A stretch of DNA of 64,000 nt from Dromiciops gliroides (taxonomy: Eukaryota; Chordata; Mammalia; Microbiotheria; Microbiotheriidae), in NCBI RefSeq assembly GCF_019393635.1, contig NC_057866.1, positions 279,194,874-279,258,873 on the forward strand, in the 5' to 3' direction. Positions 11,801 to 24,179 of the stretch are shown piece by piece. The translations under genes were made by a program, and so were the position numbers. Within the stretch, counting starts at the first letter, position 1. The number at the start of each line of letters is the position of its first letter. The notes under the pieces are model-generated. The model ran no database searches. It was not told the DNA's origin and saw only the letters and a list, made by a program, of their open reading frames with translations.

Positions 11801-12830
11801 GATCATCTTGTCCATATGTCTCCATCTTTTCCATGGATAGAGTAGGAAATGCTATGTCTGGGGAGCTCACCTGAAGCACCCAAGAGTCAGCTGGGAAAAT
11901 CTAAGGTTCATCTTGATGTGATCACACCAGCTCTTCCCTTACAGATACCCTCCAGCCACCTCTTAGATCAGTTACACATATTAAAATTTTTATCTTTGTA
12001 TTTAACAAGCTCTCTCATATTTTTCTTGTGGAAAAGTTAGAGAAGAAATGATGACCACAGACAGAAGGATAAGTCCAAGCCATGCTCTCGCTTGCCAAAA
12101 GATATGAAACTTGAAGGAACTCAGTAGTGGGTAGAGCTAAAGTGAAAGGTAATTTAGCAATGCCATGAAATGTTTCCTGCTTTGATGTTTTATAGGTTTG
12201 ACCTTTCACAAGAGTTTAAGAGGAATTTCAGGTCACCCCTTCATCTTTTATGTCTTCAAGGCACCTCTGAGTCTTGTTTTTTAAGCATTCGATTAGAGTG
12301 GAGGAAATAGCTACCTGTTCTTCATTGCACATTGAGTGCCTTTCTAACCCCTCTTGGGGAGACCTCAGACTTGAACTACACCTAAATTTTAAGTGATTTT
12401 ACCCAGGGCTCCAGGTTGGGAGCATCAAGAACTAGAGACAACAAGAAAGAGCCTGATTCCTCTCTTTAGAAGCCAGGATTCACCAGTGTCCTGCTTAGGG
12501 TTCCAGTCCAATGGACCTGTTATTATATGTTTCTTTCTTATGTCCCTCCTATGCTGGGATATAGGATGTATTCAGGGAAGCCTAGTAACTCTGGTGTGAG
12601 GACTGCCAAGTCCTTTTCAAGGCTGCTTTCCACCTTCGGTGTCCACCCAATCCACCCAGCTTTTCTCTGTGGCTCCAGACCTGACAGTGTAGAATCTTGC
12701 TAGTGATGCCTGTTGAGACTTCCCTATAGATGGTTTGCAGACCCTCTTCTCTTTCCTATTTGAAAATGGAAACAGTGCTTGCCCTTCTTTAGTTCCCTGA
12801 CACATCTTTTATTCTAGACAGTCTTATGGG
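11800..12830. other. Intergenic stretch, nothing firm
   Basis: No gene or clear repeat; parts may be degraded CR1/L3 continuing from the upstream fragment. ORFs here are short and lack family features. Confidence 0.3.
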
Positions 12831-12835
12831 AGCTC

Positions 12836-13190
12836 AGAATCATAGAATTGGAAGGCCCTCAGTGGCTACATAACCTACAATGTCCCTCATTGTTAGTTAC
12901 CTAGATTTTAAACAAAAGAAATTTATTCATTTATTAATGTATCCATTTATTCATTTGTTCATCCATTTATTTATTTAGTAACTATTATGTGCTAATCATT
13001 TTACAAATATTATCTTCTTTGATCCTTACAGCAACCCTATTTTATAGTTGCAGAAATCAAGGTAGACAGAGGTTAAGGGATTTGAGTGGGGTCACACAGA
13101 TGTAAGTGTCTCAGGAATAATTTAAACTCAGGTGTTATTGTCTCCAGACTCAGCACTCTATCCACTGTGCAATCTGGTTCTTTCTACAGG
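12836..13190 (-). repeat. MIR-type SINE(s), reverse orientation
   Basis: AGAATCATAGAATTGGAAGGCC at the left, then an ATTTATTCATT-rich stretch, then AGTAACTATTATGTGCTAATC and GGGGTCACACAGATGTAAG, ending CACTCTATCCACTGTGC. This is the reverse complement of MIR/CORE-SINE sequence. Probably two overlapping old copies. Confidence 0.6.
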
Positions 13191-13199
13191 ACCACCGAA

Positions 13200-13590
13200 G
13201 TTTGCCTTTCTCCTGGCTAAACAGCCCCATTTCATTCAAGATTTATACATAGGACATCATCTCCAAACCCTTGACCATCCTATATGCTCTCATCTCATTA
13301 CATTTGAATTCCTCAGTCTCTTCTAAAATGTTGTGGTGCCTAGAACTGAGCACAGTACTCTAGATGTGGTCTGACCTGGGCAGTACACAGAGAGACTCCA
13401 ATGACCTCCATAGACCATAAATCTCTTTCTAAATTAAATCTGAGGTCACATTCACTTTCTCAGTTCCTAGGTCACACTGCAGACATATTTGAAGCTTCCA
13501 GTCTCTAAAAACCACAGTCCATTTAAAAAAATATGATCTACTCCTATCTAGCCACATCTTACCTATCCTGTACATAGGCAGTTTGGGTTT
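13200..13590 (-). repeat. L3/CR1-type LINE fragment, reverse orientation
   Basis: Contains GTGGTGCCTAGAACTGAGCA and CAGTACTCTAGATGTGGTCT followed by GACCTGGGCAGTACA, a hallmark of antisense CR1/L3 3' sequence. Same signature as at 46080. Confidence 0.65.
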
Positions 13591-13799
13591 TTAATATAAA
13601 CATATTTTGACTTTAAATGTTACAAAGTTACAAGAACACGACATAATTAAATCCTTAATGAAATAATAGGTAAGGAATATATTCTCATTTGGGATCATTA
13701 AATGACTTTAGGCAAATGAAACTTGTTTTTATAGCAACATACAAGTTTAAAATAAGTAAAACAATGACATTGTTTTTCTTATTACAGCATGTTCTGATT

Positions 13800-13980
13800 A
13801 TTATTGTTATTTGTCCTTCATTCTCAAAGAGGACCAGGACATCAGGTTGATGTCATGATTTACAGTGAATTTAAGTGAGGGAGGGCTGTGCAAAGTCACC
13901 ATCCTTATTCTCTCCTCCAGAGCTATCAGGGTCCAGTGGCAAGATATAGATCAAGACAACTGGAAATGACCCCAGTATTT
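13800..13980 (+). repeat. Marsupial interspersed repeat, family uncertain
   Basis: TTGTCCTTCATTCTCAAAGA, GGACCAGGACATCAGGTTGA and GAGGGAGGGCTGTGCAAAGT, then GGGTCCAGTGGCAAGATATA. I recognise the series as a recurrent marsupial repeat but will not commit to a family name. Only one copy seen here. Confidence 0.45.
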
Positions 13981-14560
13981 TTTTTGAAGCATTAAAAATG
14001 ATGGATAACTTCTCACAGTCTCGGCAAGGGAATTCTCTTTATTACTGTCCAGCAATTTCTGACTCCTTTTCTGCTAAGGCCTCACAGAATTGGTTTCTAA
14101 CGGCCATGTCACAAGACTCTAAAGTATTGATTTTAATGAGATTTTAGTTTCTGACCAGATCTCTTTGATCTGCTTCATATGACAGTGAAGCTGTGATTGG
14201 TACCCTGGAGGCAGACACAACACCTTCACATGCCTATAATCAATTGGAAATCCACTCATTGCATATGGTTGATTTTCTGTTGCTTACTTACTGCCTAGAC
14301 ACCTCAAGGATTGCTCTTGAATGCCTCACTGAAAGACAAGGAAAGATTTAGCTTGGTTCATCTAAAGACTGGCTGCTAAGACTCCTCCAAGAAGCTTCCC
14401 ATTATAGAAGGAGGTGGAGCCAAGATGGCTGGGTGAAACCAGGAAGCTGCCTGAACTCTCCCAAATTTCCCTGAGAAACAATGTTAAAATAAGCCTCTTA
14501 ACAGATTCTGGAGCTGTAAAACTGGCATAAAAATGGAGTGAAACAAACTTCTGCCTTAAG

Positions 14561-14730
14561 ATAACCTAGAAGAGGGGCAGCTAGGTGGCACAGTGGATAG
14601 AGCACCAGCCCTGGAGTCAGGAGTACCTGAGTTCAAATCCGGCCTCAGACACTTAACACTTACTTGCTGTGTGACTCTGGGCAAGTCATTTAACCCTAAT
14701 TGCCTCACTTAAAAAAAATAACCTAGAAGA
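14561..14730 (+). mobile_element. WSINE1-like SINE in L1 5' UTR, perfect TSD
   Basis: SINE 14574-14717; TSD ATAACCTAGAAGA (13 bp, 14561-14573 and 14718-14730). Inserted into the L1 just upstream of ORF1. Confidence 0.93.
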
Positions 14731-15046
14731 TCTTCAGGAAAGGTCTGTTTCATATGGGTAAAAGGGGAGCACAGCTCAGGACAGAGGGTCCTGGGTGAGC
14801 CAGCAAAGGTTCTTAGTCATAGCATAGATCAGCAGCTGAGGACCCAAGGTCCTCGCTTAGTGAGCTAGTAGCACAGCAGGACAGTTGTGAGGCCTCCAGC
14901 TCCAATGCTGCTGATTCCTCAGAGCAGAAATCTGGTGACTCAGTCCCTGACCCCCAGCAAAAGAAACTCCAAACAGTGCATGGTGTACCCCAGGAGCAGA
15001 ACTCAACTTTAAAACACACAAAAGAGGCTAAACTAAAACTAAAAAT

Positions 15047-15885
15047 ATGAATAAGAAACAAAAAAGAACCCTCACCAATGACACTTACTATAGTGACAGG
15101 GAGGATCAAAACATAAATTCAGAGGAAGACAACAATAATAAAACCCCTACATGTGAAGCCTTAAAGGGGAAGAAGAAGTGGTCTTGAAATAAAAAAAAAT
15201 CCTCTTGGAAGAGCTCAAATAGGATTTTATAAACCAAATAAGAGAGGTAGAATAAAAATTGGGAAAAGAAATGAGAGTTATGCAAGAGAAAGTCATTAGT
15301 TCCAACAAAAGAAAATAATGCCTTAAAATACAATTGGAAAGTTGGAAAAGGAGAATAATTCCTTAAGAATCAGAATTGAGCACATGGAAGGTAATGACTC
15401 AATGAGACATCAGGAAGAAGTAAATCAGAATCAAAAGAATATAAAAGTAGAAGAAAACATAAAGTACCTCCTCAGAAAAACAACAGACCTGGAAAATAGA
15501 TCCAAGAGGGATAATATAAGAATAATCGGACTACCTGAGGACCATGATCAAAAAAAGAGCCTAGACAGCGTATTTCAGGACATTATTAAGGAGAACTGTT
15601 CGAATGTCTTACAATCAGAGGAAAAATTAGTCATTGAAAAAAATCCACTTATCACCTCCTGAAAGTGACCCCAAAAAGAAAATGCCAAGGAATATCATAG
15701 TTAAATTCCAGAACTATCAAGTAAAAGAGAAAATACTGCAAGCATTCAGAAAGAAACAGTTTAAATGTGAAGGAACAACAATCAGAATTACACAGGACCT
15801 GGCAGCTTCAACATTAAAGGATCAGAGGTCTTGGAATATGGTATTCCAAAAGGCAAAGGAACTGGGATTACAACCAAGAATGTAG
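15047..15885 (+). pseudogene. L1 ORF1 (RNA-binding chaperone), broken
   Basis: The likely start is the ATG at 15047, giving MNKKQKRTLTNDTYYSDRED, a marsupial L1 ORF1 N-terminus. A Lys/Glu-rich coiled-coil region follows. The RRM begins near LENRSKRDNIRIIGLPED (about 15490-15545). The C-terminal domain is QDLAASTLKDQRSWNMVFQK and KELGLQPRM up to the stop at 15883. The reading frame is interrupted by an early stop near 15185, at least one more shift before 15342, and a frameshift near 15640 where the frame ending ..NPLITS gives way to the one reading PESDPKKKMPRN. In live L1s this protein trimerises and binds L1 RNA; this copy cannot. Confidence 0.88.
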
Positions 15886-17085
15886 TAACCAGCAAAATTA
15901 AGCATAATCTTTCAGGGGAAAAGATGGAAATTCAATGAAATAGGAGACTTTAAAACTTTCCTAATGAAAATTCCAGAACTGATCAGAAATTTTAATCTAC
16001 AAATACAAGACTCAAGAAACATATGGAAAGGCAAAAAGGGGGAAAACCCATGTTATTCAATAAGGTAAAAATGTTTGCATCCCTACATGGGAAGAAGATA
16101 CTTGTGACTTTTGGGAACTGTATCTTTATTAAGGCAAATAGAAGGAGAGCACACAGACAGAAGATGTGGGTATAAGGGGATTCTTATGTGATTATGTTAA
16201 AAAAATTTAAGGGGAAATAAAAAGAATTATACTGGGAGAAGAGGAAAGGGAAGGCAAAATGGAGTAAATCACATCACAGGAAGAGGCACAAAACACCTAT
16301 TATAATAGAGGGAAAGAAGGGAGGGGTGAGCATTGTTTTGACCCAACTCTCATCAGATTTGGTTCAAAGAGGGAATAACATACACATTCAGTTGGGTAAA
16401 GAATTCTATCTTATCCTATAGGTAAGTAAAAAGGAAAAGGGGGAAGAAAAGGGTGGGGTGCTGACAGAACAGAGGATAAAACTAGGAGGGAAAAGGAAAA
16501 GGACAAAAAGGAGGTCAGACTGATAGAAAGGAGGATAGACTGAGATGGCCAGAAACAAAACACTAGTGAGAATGGGAAAAACAGGATGCAGAGAAATACA
16601 CAGTTGGTAATCATAATTGTGAATGTGAATGGGATGAACTCTTCTATAAAATGGAAGCAGATAGCATAGTGGATTAAAAACCAGAATCATACAATATGTT
16701 GTTTACAAGAAACACATCTGAAGCAGAGAGATACACACAGAGTAAAGGTAAAAGACTGGAGCAGAATATATTATGCTTCAGCTGAAGTAAAATAAATAAA
16801 TAAATAAAGCAGGGGTAGCAATCCTTACCTCAGACAAAGCAAAAGCAAAAACTGACCTAATTAAAAGAGATAAGGAAGGAAAATACATCTTGCTAAAAGG
16901 TGCCATAGACAATGAAGCAATATCAATACTAAACATGTATGCACCAGCTAGTACAGCATTCAAATTCTTAGAGAACTTTTCAGTTATGGGAAGAAATAGC
17001 AAAACTATATTAGTGGGGTACCTCAATATCCCTCTCTCACAACTTGATAAATCTAACCACAAAATTAATAAGAATGAAGTTAAGG

Positions 17086-17268
17086 AGGTGAATAGAATTT
17101 TAGTTTAGTTTAGTTCAGTTGATTTTTTTTTTTTTGGTGAGGCAATTAGGGTTAAGTGACTTGCACAGGGTCACACAGCTGGTAAGTGTAAAGTGTCTGA
17201 GGCCAGATTTGAACTCAGTTCTTCCTGAATCCAGGACCGGTGCTCTATCCAGGTGAATAGAATTTTAG
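17086..17268 (-). mobile_element. WSINE1-like SINE in L1 ORF2, perfect TSD
   Basis: Reverse copy 17104-17250 with the T-tract at the left; TSD AGGTGAATAGAATTTTAG (18 bp, 17086-17103 and 17251-17268). Splits the endonuclease part of ORF2. Confidence 0.93.
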
Positions 17269-18177
17269 AAAAAATAAATATGATAGACCTCTAGAAAAAA
17301 CTGAATAGAAATAGAAAAGAATATACCCTTTTCTCAGTGGTACATGGCACATACACACACAAAAATGACCATATATTAAGGCATAAAAACCTCACAGTCA
17401 GATGCAGAAAGACAGAAGTAGTAAATGCATCCTTTTCAGATCATGCAATGATAAAAAAAATTATGTGTACTAAAGGGCCATGGAAAATAGACCAAAAATT
17501 AATTGGAAACTAAATAATCTCATCTTAAAGGATGAGTGAGTCAAACAACAAATCATAGAAACAATAACTTCATCCAAGAGAATGACAATAATGAGACAAC
17601 ATACCAAAACTTATGGGATGCAGCCAAAGTAGTTCTTAGGGGAAAATTTATATCTCTAAATGTCTACTTGAATAAAGTAGAGAAAGAGGAGATCAATGAA
17701 TTGTCCATGCAACTAAAAAAGCTAAAAAAGAACAAATTTAAAACCCCCAATTAAATACCAAATTGGAAATTCTGAAAATTAAAGGAGATTAATAAAAGTG
17801 AAAGTAAGAAAACTATAGAATTAATAAATAAAACTAAGAACTGGTTCTATGAAAAAACAATAAAATTGATAAACCTTTGGTTTATTTGACTAAAAAGAAA
17901 GAAAGAAGAAAAACAAATTACCAGCATCAAAAATGAAAAGGATGAACTCACCTTCAATAAAAATGAAATTAAAGTAATAATTACGAACTATTTTGTCCAC
18001 TGTATGCCAATAAATTTGAAAATTTAAATCAAATGGATGAATATTTACAAAAATAAAAACTGCCCTGACTAACAGAAGAAGAAATAAAATGCTTAAATAA
18101 CCCCATTTTAGACAAAAGAAATTTAACAAGTCATCAATGTACTCCCTATGAAAAAATCTCCAAGACCAGATGGGTTT

Positions 18178-18382
18178 ACAAGTAAATTCTTTTTTCGTTG
18201 TTGTTGTTTGTTTGTTTTTTGTTTTGCATTTTGCTGAGGCAATTGGGGTTAAGTAACTTGCCCAGGGTCACACAGCTAGTAAGAGTCAAGTGTCTGAGGC
18301 CGGATTTGAACTCAGGTACTCCTGAATCCAGGGCCGGTGCTCTATCCAGTGCGTCACCTACCTGCCCCCACAAGTAAATTCT
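18178..18382 (-). mobile_element. WSINE1-like SINE in L1 ORF2, perfect TSD
   Basis: Reverse copy 18191-18369 with a (TTG)-rich tail region at the left; TSD ACAAGTAAATTCT (13 bp, 18178-18190 and 18370-18382). Confidence 0.92.
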
Positions 18383-20084
18383 ACTAAACATTTAATGAAC
18401 TATCAATTCCAATACCATACAAACTATTTGGAAAAATAGGTGAAGAAAGAATCCTACAAAATGCCTTCTATGAGAAAAATATGGTGCTGATACCTATATC
18501 ATGAAGAACAAAAACAGAGAAAGAAAATTATAGACCAATCTCCCTAATGAATATTGATGCAAAAATTCTAAATAGAATATTAGCAAAGAGATTACAGCAA
18601 TTTATCACCAGGATAATACACTGTGACCAGGTGGGATTTGTACCAGGAATTCAGGGCTGGTTGAATATTAGAAAAACTATCAACATAATTGACCACATCA
18701 ATAACAAAACTAACTAAAATCATATGATTATCTCAATTGATGTAGAGAAAGTTTTTTGAAAGAATACAGCATCCATTCCTATTAAAAACACTAGAGAACA
18801 TAGGAGTAAATGGAGCTTTCCTTAAGATGATAGACAGTATATATCTTAAAACATCAGGAAGCATTATATGTAATGGGTATAAATTAGAGGCATTCCCAAT
18901 AAGATCAGGGGTGAAACAAGGATGTCCATTATCACCACTATTATTCAATATTGTACTAGAAATGTTAACCTTAGCCATAAGATAAGAAAAATAAATTGAA
19001 GGAATTAGAATAGGCAAGGAAGAAACAAAACTATCACTCTTTGCAGATGATATGGAATCCATAGAGAATCCTAAAGAATGAACTGAAACACTACTTGAAA
19101 CAATTAACAACTTTAGCAAAGTTGTAGGATATAAAATAAATCCACATAAATCATCAACATTTCTATGTATTACCAACCAAGTCTAGCAGCAAGTGATAGA
19201 AAGAGAAATTCCATTCAAAATAACTGTAGACGATATTGACTTCGGAGTCAACCTGCCAAGGCAAACCCAGCAACTATACGAACATTATAAAAAACAAACA
19301 CCTTTCACAAAAATAAAAACAGATCTAAACAAATGGAAAAATATAAACTGCTCATGGGTAGACTGTGGTAATATTAAAAGAATGACAATTCTATCCAAAT
19401 TAATTTACTTATTCAGTGCCATACCAATCAAACTACCAAAAATTATTTCATAGAGTTAGAAAATAATAACAAAATTCATATGGAAGAACAAAAGGTCAAG
19501 AATATCAAGGGAATTAATGAAAAAATGCAAAGGAAGGTGGCCTAGCTGTACCAGATCTAAAAATATATTATAAAGCAGAAATCATCAAAGCTATTTGGTA
19601 CTGGCTAAGAAATAGAGAGGAGGATCAGTGGAATAGTCTAGGCACCAAACTACAGCAGTAAATGAATACAGCAATCCCCTGTTTGATCAGCCCAAAGACC
19701 CTAGCCTCCAGGATAAGAACTGATTATTTAACAAACAAAACAAAACAAAACCCTGCTGGGAAAACTGGAAAATAGTATGGCAGAAACTAGGCATAGAACA
19801 ACATCTTACACCATACACCAAAGTAAAGTCAAAATGGGTACAAAATCTAGACATAAAGGATGACACCATAGGCAAATTAGAAAAGGAAGGAATTGTTTAC
19901 TTGTCAGAACTGTGGAGAGGGGAAGAAATCATGGCCAAAGATGAAATAGAGAACATTATGAAATACAGAGTAGCTCATTTTGACTACATTAATTTTTTTA
20001 AAAATTGAACAAACAAAACCAATGTAAACAACATTAGAAGGAGAACAGAAAGCTGGGAAACAACTTTTGCAGAGTGTTTCTGAT

Positions 20085-20253
20085 AAAGGCCTCATATTGG
20101 GGGCAGCTAGGTGGCACAGTAGATAAAGCACCGACCTTGGATTCAGGAGGACCTGAGTTCAAATCTGGCCTCAGACATTTGACACTTATTAACTATGTGA
20201 CCCTGGGCAAGTCACTTAACCCTCATTGCCTCACCAAAAAAAAGGCCTCATAT
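20085..20253 (+). mobile_element. WSINE1-like SINE in L1 ORF2 C-terminus, perfect TSD
   Basis: Forward copy 20098-20240; TSD AAAGGCCTCATAT (13 bp, 20085-20097 and 20241-20253). Confidence 0.93.
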
Positions 20254-21059
20254 CTAATATATAGAGAGAACTGAATCAAATATACAAGAATACAAGTCAT
20301 TCCCCAATTGAGAAATGGTCAAAGGATATGAACAGTTTTCAGATGATGAAATTAAAACTATCTACAGCCATGTGAAAAAAAAATGTTCTCAATCACTACT
20401 GATTAGAGAAATGCAAAAATAAAACTACTCAGAGGTACCAACCTCATACCTATCCAATTGGCTAATATGACAAAAAAGGGAAATGATAAATGTTGGAAAA
20501 GATGTGGAAAAATTGAAACACTAATGCACTGTTGGTAGAGCTATGAGGTGATCCAACCTTTCTGGAGAGCAATTTGGAGCCATGCCCAAAAGACTTTAAA
20601 ACTGTGCATACCCTTTGACCCAGCAATATAACTACTAGGTCTATTATCCCAAAAAGATCATAAGAAATGGAAAAGGACCCAGATGTACAAAAATATTTAT
20701 AGCTGTTCTTTTTGTGGTAGCAAAGAATTGGAAATTGAGGGGATGCTCATCTATTGGGGAATGACTAAACAAGTTGTGGTATATGAATATAATGGAATAT
20801 GATTGTGCTGTAAGAAATGATAAGCAGATGGATCTCAGAAAAACCTGGAAAGACTTGTGGGGGTTTTTCCTTTTTTTCTGATTAATGTGGAAACATGTCT
20901 AACATGACTGTAATCTATAACCTATATCAAATTGCTTACTGGTTTTGGAAGGGAGGAGAGAAGGGAGGGCAGGAAAAAATTTGGAACTCAAAAAATATCT
21001 TTACATGTAACTGAGAAAAATAAAAAAATAAAAATAAAATTTTTTAAAAGCCAAAATTA

Positions 21060-22080
21060 AATTCAGGTTTCACTGAGATTTGGTAGAATGAAACCAGAAA
21101 CCAGGATGTGACTCCTGATGGCTACTCCTTATTCCAAATAAACAAGATATCTAAAATGAGAAGGGAAAGGCATGGTAGTGTTGTACATCAAGAAGGTATC
21201 CTCATGTGGGTGTAGCAGGGTCATGAGTTCTGTCCAGGTTTGCTCTTTCTAGTGAGTTGTATTGACCACACACAGCTAGTTCTGCCTGTTTCTTATTGGC
21301 CACATGAAATTTTGGATGGAGCCAACTTGCAGCCACTCAGGGGTCCTCAATAGGAGATGATAAAGAACTGTAAGTGACATTTTGAGTTACAAAATGTCTG
21401 GAGGTCCTGGAAGGTCACTGGCATGGGAATGGCAGTTGGGTCCACTTCAGCATCAGTGGCTAATAGCAGAAGCTTTGGCTTAGTCAACCACCATCAGAAG
21501 AGGGGCCAGACCTGGCATGTTTGGCCAGTAGTAGTCAGATACTTCCCAATAAAGTGGAAAATAACCCATTGATTGCACTGTATGACTTCATTATACTCTG
21601 ATGAGGCAGAAGTTTTCAGCCTTCCAATCAATTATAATTGTAATTATTAATTGTTACCGAATCTGGTTAATCCCATTAATCCTTGTAATATGGTTTTTGA
21701 TTCTTCTCTGATTAGTATCCTTTTCTGTGAATAGGAGTGAACTACATGTCCTAAACCCAAATCATGTTTGCTCTTTGGGTACCTCTTCCATTTCCTTCTT
21801 TTGTGGGAGACCTTTGATTTGAGCCAAAAAGTAACCTTGTGTCTAGGATGCTAGGAGACTGGGGATTGATAAATCAGCTAGTATGAGAATAGGGAGCAGA
21901 ACTCCTTTAAACAGAGAAAGTCTTCCCTGGTACTGAATGTACAGCCCACATGGCAGGGTACAGAAGAGAGAGTGGTACCTATGGCCAACCCCTGTGAATC
22001 CCAGCAGCATCAGTGTGACTTAGAGCTTGTGATATAAAAAAGAGGGGGGGATGCTGGGTATAGTCTGATATGAAACCTGG
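21060..22080. other. Intergenic stretch, nothing recognised
   Basis: No gene supported. Short ORFs only; a palindromic AT patch (ATTATAATTGTAATTATTAATTG region, about 21630-21655) is the only local structure noted. Confidence 0.35.
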
Positions 22081-22089
22081 TTATGGGGA

Positions 22090-22560
22090 AAGGCAGTCAG
22101 TCAATAAGCATTTATTAAGCACCTACTATGTGCCACAGGTACTGTGATAAACTTTAGTGATACAAAAAAGACAAAAGACAGTCCCTGCCTCTCAAGTAGC
22201 TCAGTCTAATGGGGGAGACAGCATATAAACCACTAGATATTGACAGGCTATATAGAGGATAAATCTGGGGTAATCTCAGAGGGATTGCACTAGAATTGAG
22301 GTGGATTAGGAAAGGCTTTCTGTAGAAAATAGGATTTTATATGAGACTCAAAGGAAGTCAAGGAAGTCAGGAAAGGAGATGAGGAGGGAAGCCATTCCAG
22401 GCATACCAACCAAAAGAGATTGCAAAAAAGATATGGAGAGAAGTAGAAGCAAGGCAAGTGACAGGACATAAATTAACTTGGCATGGTCCTGTGAAAATGG
22501 CATGAGGAGTGCTAATGGTCAGAGTCATTTAAGGCTGATGAGGACTGCCAATGACAATTT
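22090..22560 (-). repeat. L2-type LINE 3' fragment, reverse orientation
   Basis: CAATAAGCATTTATTAAGCA, CCTACTATGTGCCACAGGTA, then ACAGTCCCTGCCTCTCAAGT and CTAATGGGGGAGACA. This is the reverse complement of the L2 tail. The downstream AGGAAAGGCTTTCTGTAGAA and AGGGAAGCCATTCCAGGCAT blocks recur in the copy at 52215. Confidence 0.65.
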
Positions 22561-22976
22561 TTAAAATTTAAATTATGTTTGGAGAAAGAGGAAGATCAGA
22601 GAAGGGACCGGATGCCAGTGTGGGGTGGATAGATAAATGATAAATGACAACAGAAAGAAGGAAGAGCTTCTTTTATGTCCTGAACACTGGAAATGACCAA
22701 TGAAAATGGCTCTTGACCACATGGATGCCCAAGATAAAGCATAAGAGCTTTACTAGACCTAGTAAGAGATGACTTCACTGCCACTGGATGATTTAAGTCA
22801 CCTGACCCAGGTGAACTTCATTCCTGGGGACTGAAAGAATACATTGTCAGGAACATTTATGCAGTTCCTGTTTAGCCAATCTAGCATGATTCCCAGAAGT
22901 ACTCAAGACACTAGAGAAAACAACAGCAACTGAGAAGACAAGTTTTACCCAGAGTCTATAAGAACACATTCTATTT

Positions 22977-23129
22977 CTTTGTTTGTTCGTTTTTTGCAGG
23001 CAATGGGGTTTAAGTGACTTGCCCAGGGTCACACAGCTAGTAAGTATCAAGTGTCTGAGGCCAGATTTGAATTCAGGTACTCCTGAATCCAGGGCCAGTG
23101 TTTTAACCACTGTGCCATCTAGTTGCCCC
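22977..23129 (-). mobile_element. WSINE1-like SINE, reverse
   Basis: T-tract and GCAATGGGGTTTAAGTGACT at the left, GCCATCTAGTTGCCCC at the right. Probable but imperfect flanking duplication (ACATTCTATTT / ACATGCTATTT). Confidence 0.88.
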
Positions 23130-23270
23130 AAGTACATGCTATTTGAACTTGGCTTTGAGGATGGTGAGAAGAAGGGAGATGAGGAGACTCCATCTTGGAA
23201 GGGACAATCCAAGAGATACAGATATATTGAGAGTCTGCAAAGGGACTAGGGTTGCCCCAAGGTTGTTTGA

Positions 23271-23527
23271 GCAGCTAGGTGGCACAGTGGATAGAGTGCC
23301 AGGTGTAAAGCTAGGAAGACTCATCTTCCTGAGTTCAAATCTGATCTCAGACACTTACTAGCTGTGTAACCCTGTGCAAGTCACTTTGCCTCCACCTGCC
23401 TCAGTTTTCTCATCTGTAAAATGAACTGGAGAAGGAAATGGCAAACCACTTCTATATGTCTATCAAGAAACCCCCAAATGTAGTCACGAAGAATCAGACA
23501 CAATGGAAACAGCTGAACAACAATAAC
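23271..23527 (+). mobile_element. CORE-SINE with RTE/BovB-like 3' tail (MAR1 type)
   Basis: The tRNA-like head GCAGCTAGGTGGCACAGTGG and the CORE are followed by CTCATCTGTAAAATGAACTG and then GAAGAATCAGACACAATGG..GCTGAACAACAATAAC. This last part resembles the BovB/RTE 3' terminus (..GAGTCGGACACGACTGAGC). Marsupial MAR1 SINEs are known to end in an RTE-like tail, which implies mobilisation by RTE rather than L1. Confidence 0.7.
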
Positions 23528-23554
23528 AGGGTTGTGTGCAAGTTGTTTTCCCTT

Positions 23555-23665
23555 TTAGACTGTGAGGTTCTTAGGAGCAGGGGCTGTTTTTTGCCTTTCT
23601 AGTTATCCAAAGTATCAGACTTGGTACACAGTACATAGTAGGTACTTAATAAAGGCAAGCATAAG
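23555..23665 (+). repeat. L2 3'-end fragment
   Basis: AGACTGTGAGGTTCTTAGGA, GCAGGGGCTGTTTTTTGCCT and GTACATAGTAGGTACTTAAT follow the L2 3' order. Confidence 0.6.
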
Positions 23666-23824
23666 GATAGGGATTCTGTCACATATGAAGACATCAGCTT
23701 GATAAAATGGCGCCATCCACATGAAAGATAATTGGAAGCTCTATCTGGGAAATGGAGGCAGTAATGATGCTGGCTTTGGACCTGAGATAAGCTATGAGCA
23801 CAATCCCCACCTCCTCCTTCTCTT

Positions 23825-23940
23825 GCCAGATCTTTGCCCAGGGTCACACAGCTAATAAGTATCTGGGGCTGGATTTGCACTCAGGTGTTCCTTACTCTAG
23901 GCCCAATGGTCTATCCTCTGAGCCAACTTTTTGCCTCCTC
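23825..23940 (-). repeat. Partial CORE-SINE, reverse
   Basis: TTGCCCAGGGTCACACAGCT followed by TGGATTTGCACTCAGGTGTT; left and right ends missing. Confidence 0.6.
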
Positions 23941-24179
23941 ATAAAGGCCTAGCCTTCCACAGTTCCCTCCTTCTCCAGTAGATCACCTCCACATATTCAG
24001 CAGAAGATTGGTTATTGTTTCTCAGGCATGTATTGTTCAGTTGCCTCTGAAGGCTCCTTCCTTCAAATTCTGTGATTCTCTGGGTGTCACATATCAAGGA
24101 AAACTGATGAATGGAAACATGTTTAGACAAGGATAATCTGTATTTTGAAAGGCTTTGAAAGCATCCCTGGGACTCAAGG

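Larger units (their letters stand above)
16590..20880 (+). pseudogene. L1 ORF2 (endonuclease and reverse transcriptase), broken
   Basis: Endonuclease pieces are CCLQETHL (about 16700), then ILNMYAPASTAFKFLENF (16925-16980), then VGYLNIPLSQLDKS where active elements have GDFN. The RT domain carries [17 protein letters not shown] (about 18630-18680), and the catalytic FADD box is intact at 19040-19051. The C-terminal part includes KRMTILSKLIYLFSAIPIKL (19378-19437) and ends near 20880. Stops and shifts occur all along, and three SINEs interrupt it. A long minus-strand ORF at 18733-19176 is only its antisense shadow. Confidence 0.9.
14409..21040 (+). mobile_element. Near full-length L1 LINE, broken, with four nested SINEs
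   Basis: Begins at GGAGGTGGAGCCAAGATGGC, a typical mammalian L1 5' end. It has a 5' UTR, ORF1 (15047-15885), an inter-ORF spacer, ORF2 (about 16590-20880) and a 3' UTR ending in an (A)nT-rich tail (about 21010-21040). Four SINEs were inserted later: 14574-14717 (+), 17104-17250 (-), 18191-18369 (-) and 20098-20240 (+), each with a TSD. Without them the element is about 6.0 kb, the usual L1 length. Many stops and frameshifts in both ORFs mean it cannot move. I see no convincing TSD for the L1 itself, which fits an age well beyond the SINEs it carries. Confidence 0.92.

Noticed and set aside
18733-19176. 147-codon minus-strand ORF
   Set aside because: Exactly antisense to the reverse-transcriptase region of the L1 ORF2.
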